A stretch of 41,163 bases of DNA. It comes from Nitrospirota bacterium. Lineage in GTDB: Bacteria; JACPQY01. Each line of letters opens with the position of its first letter. The stretch's first letter is position 1. Positions 34,001 through 41,163 of the stretch are shown one piece after another. The stretch is taken from positions 1-41,163 of the forward strand of contig JACPQY010000021.1 of assembly GCA_016190245.1 (NCBI GenBank), written 5' to 3'. Under the pieces are notes generated by a model that saw nothing but the letters and a program-made list of their open reading frames with translations, searched no databases and was not told the DNA's origin. The position numbers and the translations under genes were made by a program.

Positions 34001-35987
34001 ACCCTCCGCGGGCGTCAGCCGGTTCACCAAGGCCCTCAGTCCGGGCCGGCACTACATAACCTTCACCGCCGCGGACCCCGGTGGACACTTCACCACCGCC
34101 AACCTCCTGGTGATCGTGGAGGGGACGCTCACGCTGAGTGTGGCCGAGGGGTTCTCCTCCCCCGGCTCGCTCGCCTACGACAACACCCAGACCTTCCAAG
34201 ACGACTTCAACGACGCCACCTTCGAGGACCTGTGGTATCCCTTCGTCGCGCTCGCCGACGGCTTCACCTTCCCCTGGCAACTAACCCAGGAGGGCGGCGT
34301 CCTCGTGACCGAATTGGGCACCACCTTCAACCCCATTCCCCAAGGCAGCTTCTGGGCCTTTGTTGGCTTGGCCAGCCGCCTCACCTTCCCCACCAGCCAG
34401 AGCTTCTCGGCTCAAGCCGATCTGAGCGTGGATGCCTTCACGTTCGGATGGACGGATGTGAGCATCAGTTTCATGATGTTCCGGGGGCAGGTCGATGGGA
34501 CCACCGTGCGCATCCTGTGCGTCGAGGACACGCTGTTCGGCAACCGCACGTGCGATCTGACGGGAACCCAGAGCAGCCTGGACGTTCAGGGCCCCCAGTC
34601 CGTGCCCAACTTCAAGGGCCAGCCGCTTGTGGCCAGGCTGGTCCACGACGACGCGGCGAATACCCTGCACGCCGAAGTCCTCCTCAACGGCACTCCGATC
34701 TTCACCGAGACGGCCGCTTGGACCGCCTCCGGCAGCATGATGTTCGCGATCGGCGTGGAAGCCAACACGATCAACCAACTCTCGTACATGCGGGCCACGT
34801 GGGACCGCTTTGCCACGGACCTGATTCTGGACGGCTACCGGGCTTCGCTCACACCCCTGCGCCTCTCGGCCTTCGATTACGTCCCCCCCCAGGTCCCCAG
34901 CACGTTCATCAGCCAGGCGGAGCCCAACACCTCGCTCGGCCTGCAAAGCTACCAAGCCGTGTCGGCGGACGAGACCCCCGTCCTGCTCCTTTCGGGTGAT
35001 CAAAATCTCAACGCGGCCCTCGTGAGCGTGCGGCGCGGAGGTTTCTCTCACCCCTACCAGACGCTCTACACCACCGAGGACGCCCTCGCCGCACTGCCCC
35101 TGGCGGGTTGCGGTGATTCGTGCAACACGGACGCCTTCACGCCGAATGCGTTCCTGGCGGGGGGATTCGGTTCCGACTTCACCTGGAACCTGGGCACGCA
35201 GGACGCGACCGTCGTCGAGTGCACGGCCTCCACCCCGCCTGGCTGCCCGGCCTACATCGCGCCTTTCGGCTTCATCGTCATGCCCTCCAACTCCAGCGGG
35301 ACCAAGAGCGAAGAGGTCCACCTGGACAACGCCCGCGTCGAGATCTGCCCCACCTTCAGCGCCATCGGCCTCACCGGAGACAAACCGGTCTTCGACTGCC
35401 CGCCCGGCGAGGGAACCGTCTTCACGGACGATTTCTCCACCACCGGCGTGTCGGCCTGGGTCTACTCGGGGGCCGATACGCCCGATGGCACCATCCCCCC
35501 GGCCGATCCCGAAGGGGAGGTCAAACTCCAGGTGACAGGGGGCGAGACGGTGGTGTCCAAGGGCGTGACGCTGCCCTCGACGTGGGACGCCTACTACCGC
35601 GGCCTCATCTACACGGGCTTCGGGACGTTCTCGTTGCCATACGATCAAGCATGGAAGCTCAGTTTTGACCTTCGATTCGGCGCGTCCAACGGCGCGTTCC
35701 TCACGCCGTTGCCCATCATGCTCGGGAGGGCCCTGAATCTCTTCTACACGAGCAACGATGCCGACGCCGCCGGGATCGCACCCCGCCACGGGGCAGGGTT
35801 CTACAACGGGCCGGCCTTTCCCTATCCCCTCTTTGCCCTCGAGGATGGTCTCGCCGCCATCGGCGCATCCAAAACGTTCGTTGCCACGGACTCGGCCTAC
35901 CACAGCTACGTCTTCGAGTTCTATCCGGATGTCCGGCGGGTCTACGTCCTTCGTGACGGCGTGCTCCTCATCAACAAGCCCTTCTGA
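31026..35987 (+). CDS. Very large multidomain lipoprotein with one CxxCH heme motif
   Basis: The frame is open from 30840, but residues before 31026 translate a palindromic repeat; GTG 31026 starts a lipoprotein signal (RPRRSPPARSVSLLFSLLVA, then SVSAC), giving 1653 residues. Visible order: carboxypeptidase-regulatory-like modules (about 45-95, 358-400, 585-625); a cytochrome c-like segment with CLTCH at 658-662, preceded by LPLLENHQ and followed by a cytochrome-style helix (ERGEIFYWIESV); three Ig/PKD-like domains (about 725-1040); and two LamG/concanavalin-like jellyroll domains (about 1055-1270 and 1465-1653), each starting DDF. Expected at the cell surface. The heme segment could mediate electron transfer or be purely structural. 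The RHS gene begins three bases after its stop. Confidence 0.82.
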   Translation: MRPRRSPPARSVSLLFSLLVASVSACHGGSGGEETPDLDAILLRTSGRVLKAQGGRAYTPLGGVQVSLRHPETSEWIPLVRSESDGRFSLENAEIALDVVQSLTEADSPAVTFRLSADGLIPIERDVSLKEDAGGAVGESAPPGAQAGGRAPLPFVLQAKASGGQIVRGDGGRIESEEGAVAADIRSTSDARGSLLAMTSYVSELALERRLPPGLRMMAGAHMERLAGAPHGAPGRRGNFGSPSLDSPRHAAQGRPGPRRTPSGPLTSFPLIRTRGRVPDSVLSQLRLFVLDPDQGWVDRGGTFVRNPRTSDGQVANGYVGLDMEGPDGFLLSGDEAAPALEGETSWLVAQPLADTYTLTGTVVDAEQRPVDLATVLGGGAVALSGADGSFVLDGAAPEALASAALSPRRSHRAGDSVIPVSAEKPGYTSATALANTENPFGLLLVLQPAPTTAAVRGSVLFQDASPAVGASILLAISPGYLQPSLTPYVDSPIARGEATDLEEAEIPASRLAWSVDLTSVPPVRLDAFASSIRLSSLVDGLHRLGLTAQDSDGHETRLEREVLTATDHIVDVVPIVLPARILESVTDAEGAFRFGNVPTGTPAVLLLRGPYKDWQPIPLGPLDPGEEDVQTFTVASDPPAQAIFDAAVLPLLENHQCLTCHSGADPQGGVDLAGAQATIDSLAAHGIPLTDLLGYFSRQERGEIFYWIESVAPELSNTAPHVGPITISPAGTAEVHETISFSAAVSDPEGDQLSVVWTSSLQITPQNPDGRIFEETIAGSGTSSFSLPPTSLALGTHGITVTATDGGGRSSSAQAVLEVFNTPPTASIVSPQADERFCTNDEIQVPLSGSALDPFEAGPALSAEWLARRGDITVSIAPSQPMEPGPEGTSLSNASGTLYFFEGVTEITLKVKDSFTAEATARVEVLVGDTDPLPVITSPPEETVFHRFEPIAFEATVTDECDAAETIFGEWRSNLDGILFAGFLDRADPGEPSAGVSRFTKALSPGRHYITFTAADPGGHFTTANLLVIVEGTLTLSVAEGFSSPGSLAYDNTQTFQDDFNDATFEDLWYPFVALADGFTFPWQLTQEGGVLVTELGTTFNPIPQGSFWAFVGLASRLTFPTSQSFSAQADLSVDAFTFGWTDVSISFMMFRGQVDGTTVRILCVEDTLFGNRTCDLTGTQSSLDVQGPQSVPNFKGQPLVARLVHDDAANTLHAEVLLNGTPIFTETAAWTASGSMMFAIGVEANTINQLSYMRATWDRFATDLILDGYRASLTPLRLSAFDYVPPQVPSTFISQAEPNTSLGLQSYQAVSADETPVLLLSGDQNLNAALVSVRRGGFSHPYQTLYTTEDALAALPLAGCGDSCNTDAFTPNAFLAGGFGSDFTWNLGTQDATVVECTASTPPGCPAYIAPFGFIVMPSNSSGTKSEEVHLDNARVEICPTFSAIGLTGDKPVFDCPPGEGTVFTDDFSTTGVSAWVYSGADTPDGTIPPADPEGEVKLQVTGGETVVSKGVTLPSTWDAYYRGLIYTGFGTFSLPYDQAWKLSFDLRFGASNGAFLTPLPIMLGRALNLFYTSNDADAAGIAPRHGAGFYNGPAFPYPLFALEDGLAAIGASKTFVATDSAYHSYVFEFYPDVRRVYVLRDGVLLINKPF

Positions 35988-35989
35988 AC

Positions 35990-38900
35990 ATGCGCCGCGT
36001 CCTGCGCCCCGTGCTGTCCGCCGGCTGGCGGATGCATACGGGGTTGCGCCCCTTCGCCTTCCCCCTCAAGGTCATCCTCTTCCTCCTGGTCCTCCTCGCC
36101 ATCACCTGCGGCCAGGATGGCGACAAGCCCCCGAGGCCCCACCTGAGCCTGACGGTCGTTCGAGGGCGCGTCCTCGGGCCGGATGAGCAGCCCCTGCCGG
36201 GCGCCGTCATCCGCGCCCACAAGATCGTCCCCGAGGGCGAAACCGAAGAGATCGCCGACGATGAGATCGAGGACTTGGAAGACCTGCACGAGGAGAAAGT
36301 GGAGGCGATCGAACGGATCGAAGGGAAGCTCACGTACTTCTCCGTGACCGGCCGCGACGGCTTTTTCAAGCTCTACGTCCTGCGGGGCGGCGACTACGTC
36401 CTCCGGATCGAGAAGAAGGACTACAGTTGGGTCAATCGGTCCGCGCGCGCGATCAAGGGGCGGACGGTGGCCGTGGAGACGTCCATCCTGGTCCCGCTGG
36501 ACGGCGCGGTCACGCGGATCGGGCCGCAAGGGGGCGTGGCCACGAACTCCGACGGCTCCGTTCGAGCCATCATCCCTGCGGGCGCACTCTCGTCTCCCGC
36601 CGACATCCGCCTGACCGTTCTCAAACAGAGGGAATCCCACCCCGGTGCCATGGATCTTCGCCTCGTTCCGCTCAACGTGGTTCTGGCGGAGCCGGACGGG
36701 ATCACCTTCAACGTCCCCATCAAGCTCCAGTCGAGCCTGTGCACCACCCATTTCGACCCGGAACCGGCCCAAGGCGTCCCAGCGGCCTTCTGGGACGAGG
36801 CCGTGCAGGACTGGCAGGCGCTGCCCAACGCGACGCTCTCTGAGGATGGCCAGTATCGGGAGATCACCACCACCCACTTCACGGCCTACGCCGCGTGTGG
36901 GGTCGCCTACGATTGTCCGACGTGCAGTTGCCCTTGTTGCGGCAGCGGGTGTGGTGCCGGGGGCGGGGGGGATGGGGCCGGTGGCGGGGGAGGAGGGGGG
37001 TCCTTTGCCCCGCGCCGCCAAGGGGGCACGCCGGATGACGGCGGAGCAGGAGGGGCGCCCGGCAGCGGCGCAGGGGGCGGCGTCGCATGCGGAACCTGCC
37101 CGCACACCTGCTCCAGCGCCCCGGGGGCGGGCTCCACCCTCGACTACGGCGCGGGTTCGCTTCAACAGGTCCATGAACTGCCCCGCGTGAATGTCCTCGG
37201 CACACCGTATGCACCCCGGCTCTTGTATGACACCGCCGGCGTCCTGCCCAAGATTCCCTTGGAATATGACTTGGCCGGGGCCATGCTCCAACGCTTCGGC
37301 GTCGTGAATTGGGACGGGCGTGTGCGGTGGGAGATCGTTGATCTGGCCGGCCTGAATCAACGGGGTACCGCGATCTTCCCCTATTTCGACGTGACCAGCC
37401 CTGAGAAGATGGCGCTCGTCTGGCCGGGCACCGATCCGGCGGGCACGCCTTTGCCCACCGGCAGCTACCCCTACCGGACGAAAATGACGGTCAGCGTGCC
37501 CCTCAAAATGGTCAATCTGCTTCCCTACTGGGGCGCGCCCTTGCGACTGGCCACCGAACAACGGCTTCAGCAAGACACGTTCTTCGACATCGAGACGTCT
37601 TTCGAAGGACGGATCGGGGTGGCGAACCTGGCCGGGAGCCCCTTTGGAAACGGTTGGGACCTCGCCGGCTGGTTGCGACTTGTGGAGGACCCGGACGGGT
37701 ATGTCACGCTCTTGGACCCGGGCAAGCGGCCGCTGGTGTTCACACCGGGACTCTCGCCCGACACTTTCCTCAGCCCTGCCGGCGATTTCTCCACCCTCAC
37801 GAAGGAACCCGGCCGGCACACCCGCCGCCTCAAGGACGGCACGATCCAAGTCTTCGCCCTCAGCGTGCAAGGACAGGGCAGCCGAACGTGGTTCTTGACT
37901 TCCGACACCGATCGCAACGGCAACACGTATCGGTACGAGTACGATGGCGGCCTCCTCACGGCCCTCGTGGCCCCCACGGGGGCGACGTGGGACTTCGAGT
38001 ACGAGGAGGGGCGCCTCTCGTCCATCCTCGATCCGGCCGGTCGCGTGACCCGTTTCGAGGTGGATGCCGAGGGCCGGCTCACGCAAGTGACCGATCCCGA
38101 CGGCTCGGCCCGCGCGTTCGAGTACGACAGCCGCGGCCTGATGACCCGCAAGGTGGAGAAGGGCGGGGGGGAATTCGCCTACGCCTACGATGACCGCGGG
38201 TTCCTCAAGGAGACCCACAGGCCCGACGGGGGCGTCTACTTCTCGCGCAGTGTGTACGAGGCCTTCCCGTCCGTGGGGGAGGACCCCTTCGTGGTCCAGA
38301 GCATCTCTTTGAGCGACAACCGGTTCTTCGACGAGCTCACCGATCCCAACGGGAACGTCCGGAAGGACGCGAGCTACTCCCTCGTCCAGCCGATCGAAGG
38401 CACCACGCAGACGCTGCTCTATCAGGTCAAAGAGCGCCACTTCCCGGACAGGGCCGTCACGAAGGAGTTTCGGGATTCCCGAGGCCTGCTCCTCAAGGCG
38501 GTGGATGCCCTGGGGGTGGAGACCGTGAACACCTACGATGAGGTCGGGAACCTGCTCTCGACCACGAGCGGCGGGTGCACCTCGTGCGGTTCCCAGACCG
38601 GCTCGCCCACGCCCCTGAGCACGACGTACACCTATGACCCCCGGTTCAACCAAGTCACCTCCGTCACCGACCCGAACGGAAATACCACCACGTTCGAGTA
38701 CGACGAGTGGGGCAACCTCACGAAGACGACCGATGCGCTGGGCCAGGCCACGGCGATCGCCTACTACCCGAACGGCCTCCAATCCCTCATCGCCGATGCC
38801 TCGGGGGCCGTCACGAGATTCCTCTACGACCCAAGCGGCAACCTCGCCTCGATCACCGATCCCTTGGGCCACTCGACCACGCTCACAAACGACGCCTCCG

Positions 38901-39799
38901 GCAACGTGATCCGTCAGACGGATGCCAACGGGATTGCGACCGAGTACCGCTACGACGTGATGAATCGGCTGGTCAAGGTGGTGGATGCCCTCCAGGGGGT
39001 GACGACGTATGAGTATGACGCAGACGGCAACCTCAAGGCCGTGGTGGATGCCAAGGGCCACACCACGCGGTTCACCCACGACGCGCTGGATCGTCTGACG
39101 GCGATGGTGGACCCCTTGGGCCACACCGAGAACTACACGTATGACCGCAACGGCAACCTCGTGAAGAAGGTCAACCGGGATGGATCGTTTATGGAGTATC
39201 AGTACGACGCCCTCAACCGGCTGACCTCCAAGCGGGCTCCGGCTGCGACCGAGTCGGGGGGCTGGGGGCCGGAGGCCAAGTACGAGTACTACTTGGGAGG
39301 TCTGCTCGCCAGCGACGAGGCGAGCGGGGTGGGGATCATCCATCGCTACGAGTACGACTCTCTCAACCGCCTGATCGAGGAGAAGGTTGACAGTCGCGTG
39401 AACAGCGTGCTGAGGTACGCCTACGACGCCGTCGGCAACCGCCTCTCGGTGCACGCAGTCACGGGGTCACTGGATCACGGGCTCACGACGTATCGGTACG
39501 ACGCCCTCAACCGGCCCGTCTCGATCGCCTCCGAGACGATGGGCACGGTGACCTTCGAGTACGACGCCGTGGGCCGGCGTGTGAAGAAGACCTATCCCAA
39601 TGGCACCTTCACGACCTACCAATACGACGCCGCCTCCCGGCTGACGGCTCTGTGGAACCTGCGAACGAGTGGCCCGGCCGTCTCCACCTTCGACTACACG
39701 TATGATACAGTAGGCAACAGGACGAGCATGACCACGCTCGACGGCACCCACCGATACACCTACGACGGAACCACATTTTTGGCCCGAACTACGGCATGA
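35990..39799 (+). CDS. RHS/YD-repeat lipoprotein, apparently truncated at the C-terminus
   Basis: A 1269-residue protein. A lipoprotein signal (FPLKVILFLLVLLAITC) is followed by a carboxypeptidase-regulatory-like domain (about 50-150), a ZU5-like domain (RIGPQGGVATNSDGSVRAII; about 160-300), a Cys/Gly-rich linker (303-374), an RHS N-terminal barrel region (about 385-640) and then YD repeats of the form YxYDxxGNLxxxTD to the end. It stops inside a repeat (HRYTYDGTTFLARTTA) with no RHS core DPxG motif and no C-terminal toxin or variable tip. Complete RHS proteins wrap a cargo domain in a shell made of such repeats. It starts three bases after the preceding lipoprotein gene, so the two are cotranscribed. 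Confidence 0.85.
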   Translation: MRRVLRPVLSAGWRMHTGLRPFAFPLKVILFLLVLLAITCGQDGDKPPRPHLSLTVVRGRVLGPDEQPLPGAVIRAHKIVPEGETEEIADDEIEDLEDLHEEKVEAIERIEGKLTYFSVTGRDGFFKLYVLRGGDYVLRIEKKDYSWVNRSARAIKGRTVAVETSILVPLDGAVTRIGPQGGVATNSDGSVRAIIPAGALSSPADIRLTVLKQRESHPGAMDLRLVPLNVVLAEPDGITFNVPIKLQSSLCTTHFDPEPAQGVPAAFWDEAVQDWQALPNATLSEDGQYREITTTHFTAYAACGVAYDCPTCSCPCCGSGCGAGGGGDGAGGGGGGGSFAPRRQGGTPDDGGAGGAPGSGAGGGVACGTCPHTCSSAPGAGSTLDYGAGSLQQVHELPRVNVLGTPYAPRLLYDTAGVLPKIPLEYDLAGAMLQRFGVVNWDGRVRWEIVDLAGLNQRGTAIFPYFDVTSPEKMALVWPGTDPAGTPLPTGSYPYRTKMTVSVPLKMVNLLPYWGAPLRLATEQRLQQDTFFDIETSFEGRIGVANLAGSPFGNGWDLAGWLRLVEDPDGYVTLLDPGKRPLVFTPGLSPDTFLSPAGDFSTLTKEPGRHTRRLKDGTIQVFALSVQGQGSRTWFLTSDTDRNGNTYRYEYDGGLLTALVAPTGATWDFEYEEGRLSSILDPAGRVTRFEVDAEGRLTQVTDPDGSARAFEYDSRGLMTRKVEKGGGEFAYAYDDRGFLKETHRPDGGVYFSRSVYEAFPSVGEDPFVVQSISLSDNRFFDELTDPNGNVRKDASYSLVQPIEGTTQTLLYQVKERHFPDRAVTKEFRDSRGLLLKAVDALGVETVNTYDEVGNLLSTTSGGCTSCGSQTGSPTPLSTTYTYDPRFNQVTSVTDPNGNTTTFEYDEWGNLTKTTDALGQATAIAYYPNGLQSLIADASGAVTRFLYDPSGNLASITDPLGHSTTLTNDASGNVIRQTDANGIATEYRYDVMNRLVKVVDALQGVTTYEYDADGNLKAVVDAKGHTTRFTHDALDRLTAMVDPLGHTENYTYDRNGNLVKKVNRDGSFMEYQYDALNRLTSKRAPAATESGGWGPEAKYEYYLGGLLASDEASGVGIIHRYEYDSLNRLIEEKVDSRVNSVLRYAYDAVGNRLSVHAVTGSLDHGLTTYRYDALNRPVSIASETMGTVTFEYDAVGRRVKKTYPNGTFTTYQYDAASRLTALWNLRTSGPAVSTFDYTYDTVGNRTSMTTLDGTHRYTYDGTTFLARTTA

Positions 39800-40377
39800 G
39801 ACCCACGGTTTCACTGGGGGGACGGTATGTGGCTTTCCAGCACACGCCGGACCCGGACCACGAGCCTATCGTTCGAGTGTTCGACATGCGGGAGAACCGT
39901 TTCCTCGACTTGGGTGGATGGGGCGGGGGGATAGGGGGCATGACCCCACATCTAGCGGGTGGTGGGCGCTACGTGGCCGTGAACGACCAGGGAGGTATCA
40001 GCGTCTTCGACGTGGAGGCACGCAAGTACGTGCGTCTGCCGGGTATCCGGTCTGCCGCGGGTGGAACGGAGGTGGGGGGTCCGACGCTCTCCTTTGGCGG
40101 CCGCTTCCTTTCTTGGGGGAGGTGTTGCAACGACGAAAAGGAATACTTTTATCTGTATGATCGTTCGGCGCAACGGATGGTGGATCTGCCGCCGCATGTG
40201 AGACGCGATGGCGTGACGATCTCACCGGAGGGCCGATACATTTACCTCACGTCAATCCGAGAGGCGGAACCAGTGGGAGGTGAGCGCCAAGAGGATCGGG
40301 ACTATTTCTGTCTCTACGACCGCGGTCCCGGCACGGAGGACGAGGCGGCCCTCGCGGCCATGGGGAGCACGCCGTGA
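39796..40377 (+). pseudogene. WD40/PD40-like beta-propeller protein, 5'-truncated
   Basis: The frame gives MRPTVSLGGRYVAFQHTPDP..., with repeated S-(x)-GGRY(V/L) and VxVFDxxxRxxxxL units (VSLGGRYVAF, LAGGGRYVAVN, LSFGGRFLSW, ISPEGRYIYL), that is four TolB/PD40-like propeller units in 193 residues. Such domains normally come in six to eight blades after a signal peptide. Here the first unit begins at once, and the frame continues upstream through FGPNYG into the end of the RHS gene, overlapping its stop. It therefore looks like the 3' part of a propeller gene joined to a 3'-truncated RHS gene. Cys-Cys in GRCCNDEKE is unusual. Confidence 0.6.
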
Positions 40378-40417
40378 GAGGGATTGCGGATGGCTCACGA
40401 GGCTCCCGGAGAAACCG

Positions 40418-40813
40418 TTAGTCTACTTCCGTCACCTCCGGATCGCGCAGATCCCTTCCGACAACGATTCGGGTGTCTCCGTTTCGGTTCCGTATGGAGA
40501 TATCCCATTCCTGCATCGTGCCTGCTCCGACGATCAGTTGCCGTTTCAGGTCGATGGCCACCAACGAGCGGGTGCTGATGAGGCTTTTCCCGATCCGAAT
40601 GACGAGGACGGTTTCGCCTTCGATCTCCACGCCCCCACGTTTCCCTGCCGTTCCGAGTTCCCTGGGTTTCCTGTACGGCAGAAGGGCCTTCCGGGAAGGC
40701 AGTTGATCGGCGCGAAGGATGGTGAAGAAGGAGCCCGAGTCGAAGAGGGCCTGAGTCCTCTTCCTCGTTCCCTCGGTGGTTTGGATCGTGACGTTCAAGA
40801 CGGGCTTGCTCAC
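40418..40813 (-). CDS. Retropepsin-like aspartyl protease family protein
   Basis: A 131-residue protein from GTG 40813. ALFDSGSFFTILRADQL carries the D-S-G catalytic triplet in the hydrophobic-hydrophobic-D-(T/S)-G context of retroviral-type aspartyl proteases. GGVEIEGETVLVIRIGKSL and the later QLIVGAGTMQEWDI match the middle strands and the I(V/I)G segment before the helix. Single-domain bacterial members are thought to dimerise. No signal peptide or membrane anchor is visible, so it is probably cytoplasmic. The target is unknown and the neighbours give no hint. A non-proteolytic clan member is possible. Confidence 0.75.
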   Translation of the reverse strand: MSKPVLNVTIQTTEGTRKRTQALFDSGSFFTILRADQLPSRKALLPYRKPRELGTAGKRGGVEIEGETVLVIRIGKSLISTRSLVAIDLKRQLIVGAGTMQEWDISIRNRNGDTRIVVGRDLRDPEVTEVD

Positions 40814-40874
40814 GGCTTCATGCTACTCTTGGGGCAAGGTCGGGGCAAGGCGGCTGCGCCGACGGTGATGGAAG

Positions 40875-41163
40875 TTACGTGAAGAAGCGCGACTTGCCGA
40901 CGCGCCGAGTCCGGCCCATGAAGCGCCGCACCCATCGGAGCGCGGCAGCCACAGCGTCGGCAGGGCGGTGGCCGAGCGCGATGTGTCCCGCAATGGCGCT
41001 GGCGAGCGTGCAGCCCGTTCCGCGCACTTCGTACGGTACCGCCTTCCCGTTGGTGAACCACCGGTATTCCCGACCGTCGAAAAGGAGCTCGCTCTTGAGG
41101 TGACCCGAGCGCGGGAGCTTGAGCAGCACCCGTTGGGCCCCAAGCCGATGAAGTCGCAGCGCC
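40875..41163 (-). CDS. thiD: Hydroxymethylpyrimidine/phosphomethylpyrimidine kinase, C-terminal part
   Basis: The frame is open to the window edge; 96 residues are seen. VRGTGCTLASAIAGHIALG is the anion-hole/ATP-binding motif (GTGCTL-(S/A)-(S/A)-A-I-A) of ThiD in the ribokinase fold, containing the catalytic Cys of the GTGC motif. The flanking ELLFDGREYRW and ADAVAAALRWVRR also match the family end. ThiD phosphorylates HMP and HMP-P in thiamine biosynthesis. A related pyridoxal or ribokinase-type kinase cannot be excluded from the C-terminus alone. Confidence 0.75.
   Translation of the reverse strand, partial: ALRLHRLGAQRVLLKLPRSGHLKSELLFDGREYRWFTNGKAVPYEVRGTGCTLASAIAGHIALGHRPADAVAAALRWVRRFMGRTRRVGKSRFFT

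Noticed and set aside
34281-35903. A 540-residue minus-strand ORF antisense to the heme-motif lipoprotein
   Set aside because: It has no recognisable domain or ribosome binding site; the plus-strand frame carries the jellyroll domains here. It is a GC-bias shadow.
35942-39454. An 1170-residue minus-strand ORF antisense to the RHS gene
   Set aside because: The plus-strand frame has clear lipoprotein, ZU5-like and YD-repeat features. The antisense frame is His/Arg/Val-rich low-complexity sequence, as expected from a GC-rich repeat gene read backwards, with no family motif.

Overview
This is a GC-rich (roughly two thirds G+C) Gram-negative bacterial chromosome segment. Multidomain secreted lipoproteins with RCC1, MopE-like and RHS/YD repeats, a TRAP transporter with a T-component lipoprotein, and a large acyl-CoA oxidation cluster suggest an uncultured deltaproteobacterial or related lineage (Myxococcota/Desulfobacterota-like or a candidate phylum). 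That placement is inference: there is no rRNA or other phylogenetic marker here.

Layout. 1-1439: an ISL3-type transposase tail abuts a trypsin-like protease whose N-terminus is missing, followed by a decayed stretch. 1440-5939 (+): a 1499-residue RCC1-repeat lipoprotein. 6270-15698 (all -): read from the right, a TRAP transporter operon (T-component lipoprotein, dctP, dctQ, dctM) runs into the methyl-cycle genes metK and ahcY, then three surface-glycan genes (Gfo/Idh/MocA oxidoreductase, GT2 glycosyltransferase, NodB-like deacetylase). A good sigma70-type promoter with a CRP-like palindrome lies in front of the TRAP operon.

15781-30469 (almost all -) is a CoA-ester catabolic cluster: a PaaK-like CoA ligase, four acyl-CoA dehydrogenases (two of them an adjacent pair lacking the usual catalytic Glu), two enoyl-CoA hydratases, an SDR dehydrogenase, one intact SCP2-type thiolase, two thiolase-fold proteins that have lost the thiolase catalytic residues, and three DUF35 (Zn-ribbon/OB-fold) partners. 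Together these cover activation, dehydrogenation, hydration, oxidation and C-C cleavage of a carboxylic acid. The heteromeric-looking dehydrogenase pair and the dead thiolase/DUF35 pairs resemble bacterial steroid side-chain degradation. The adjacent TRAP system could be the importer, though its binding protein lacks the usual carboxylate-binding Arg. The substrate cannot be read from sequence. Non-coding gaps in this cluster carry degenerate heptanucleotide arrays and paired GGTGCGGGGT(T/G)(C/A)AC inverted motifs.

31026-40377 (+): two very large secreted lipoproteins (one with a single CxxCH heme motif, one with RHS/YD repeats), then a beta-propeller fragment; the RHS gene appears cut off at about 39780. 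40418-41163 (-): a retropepsin-like protein and the C-terminal part of a ThiD-type kinase. I saw no tRNA, rRNA or CRISPR array.
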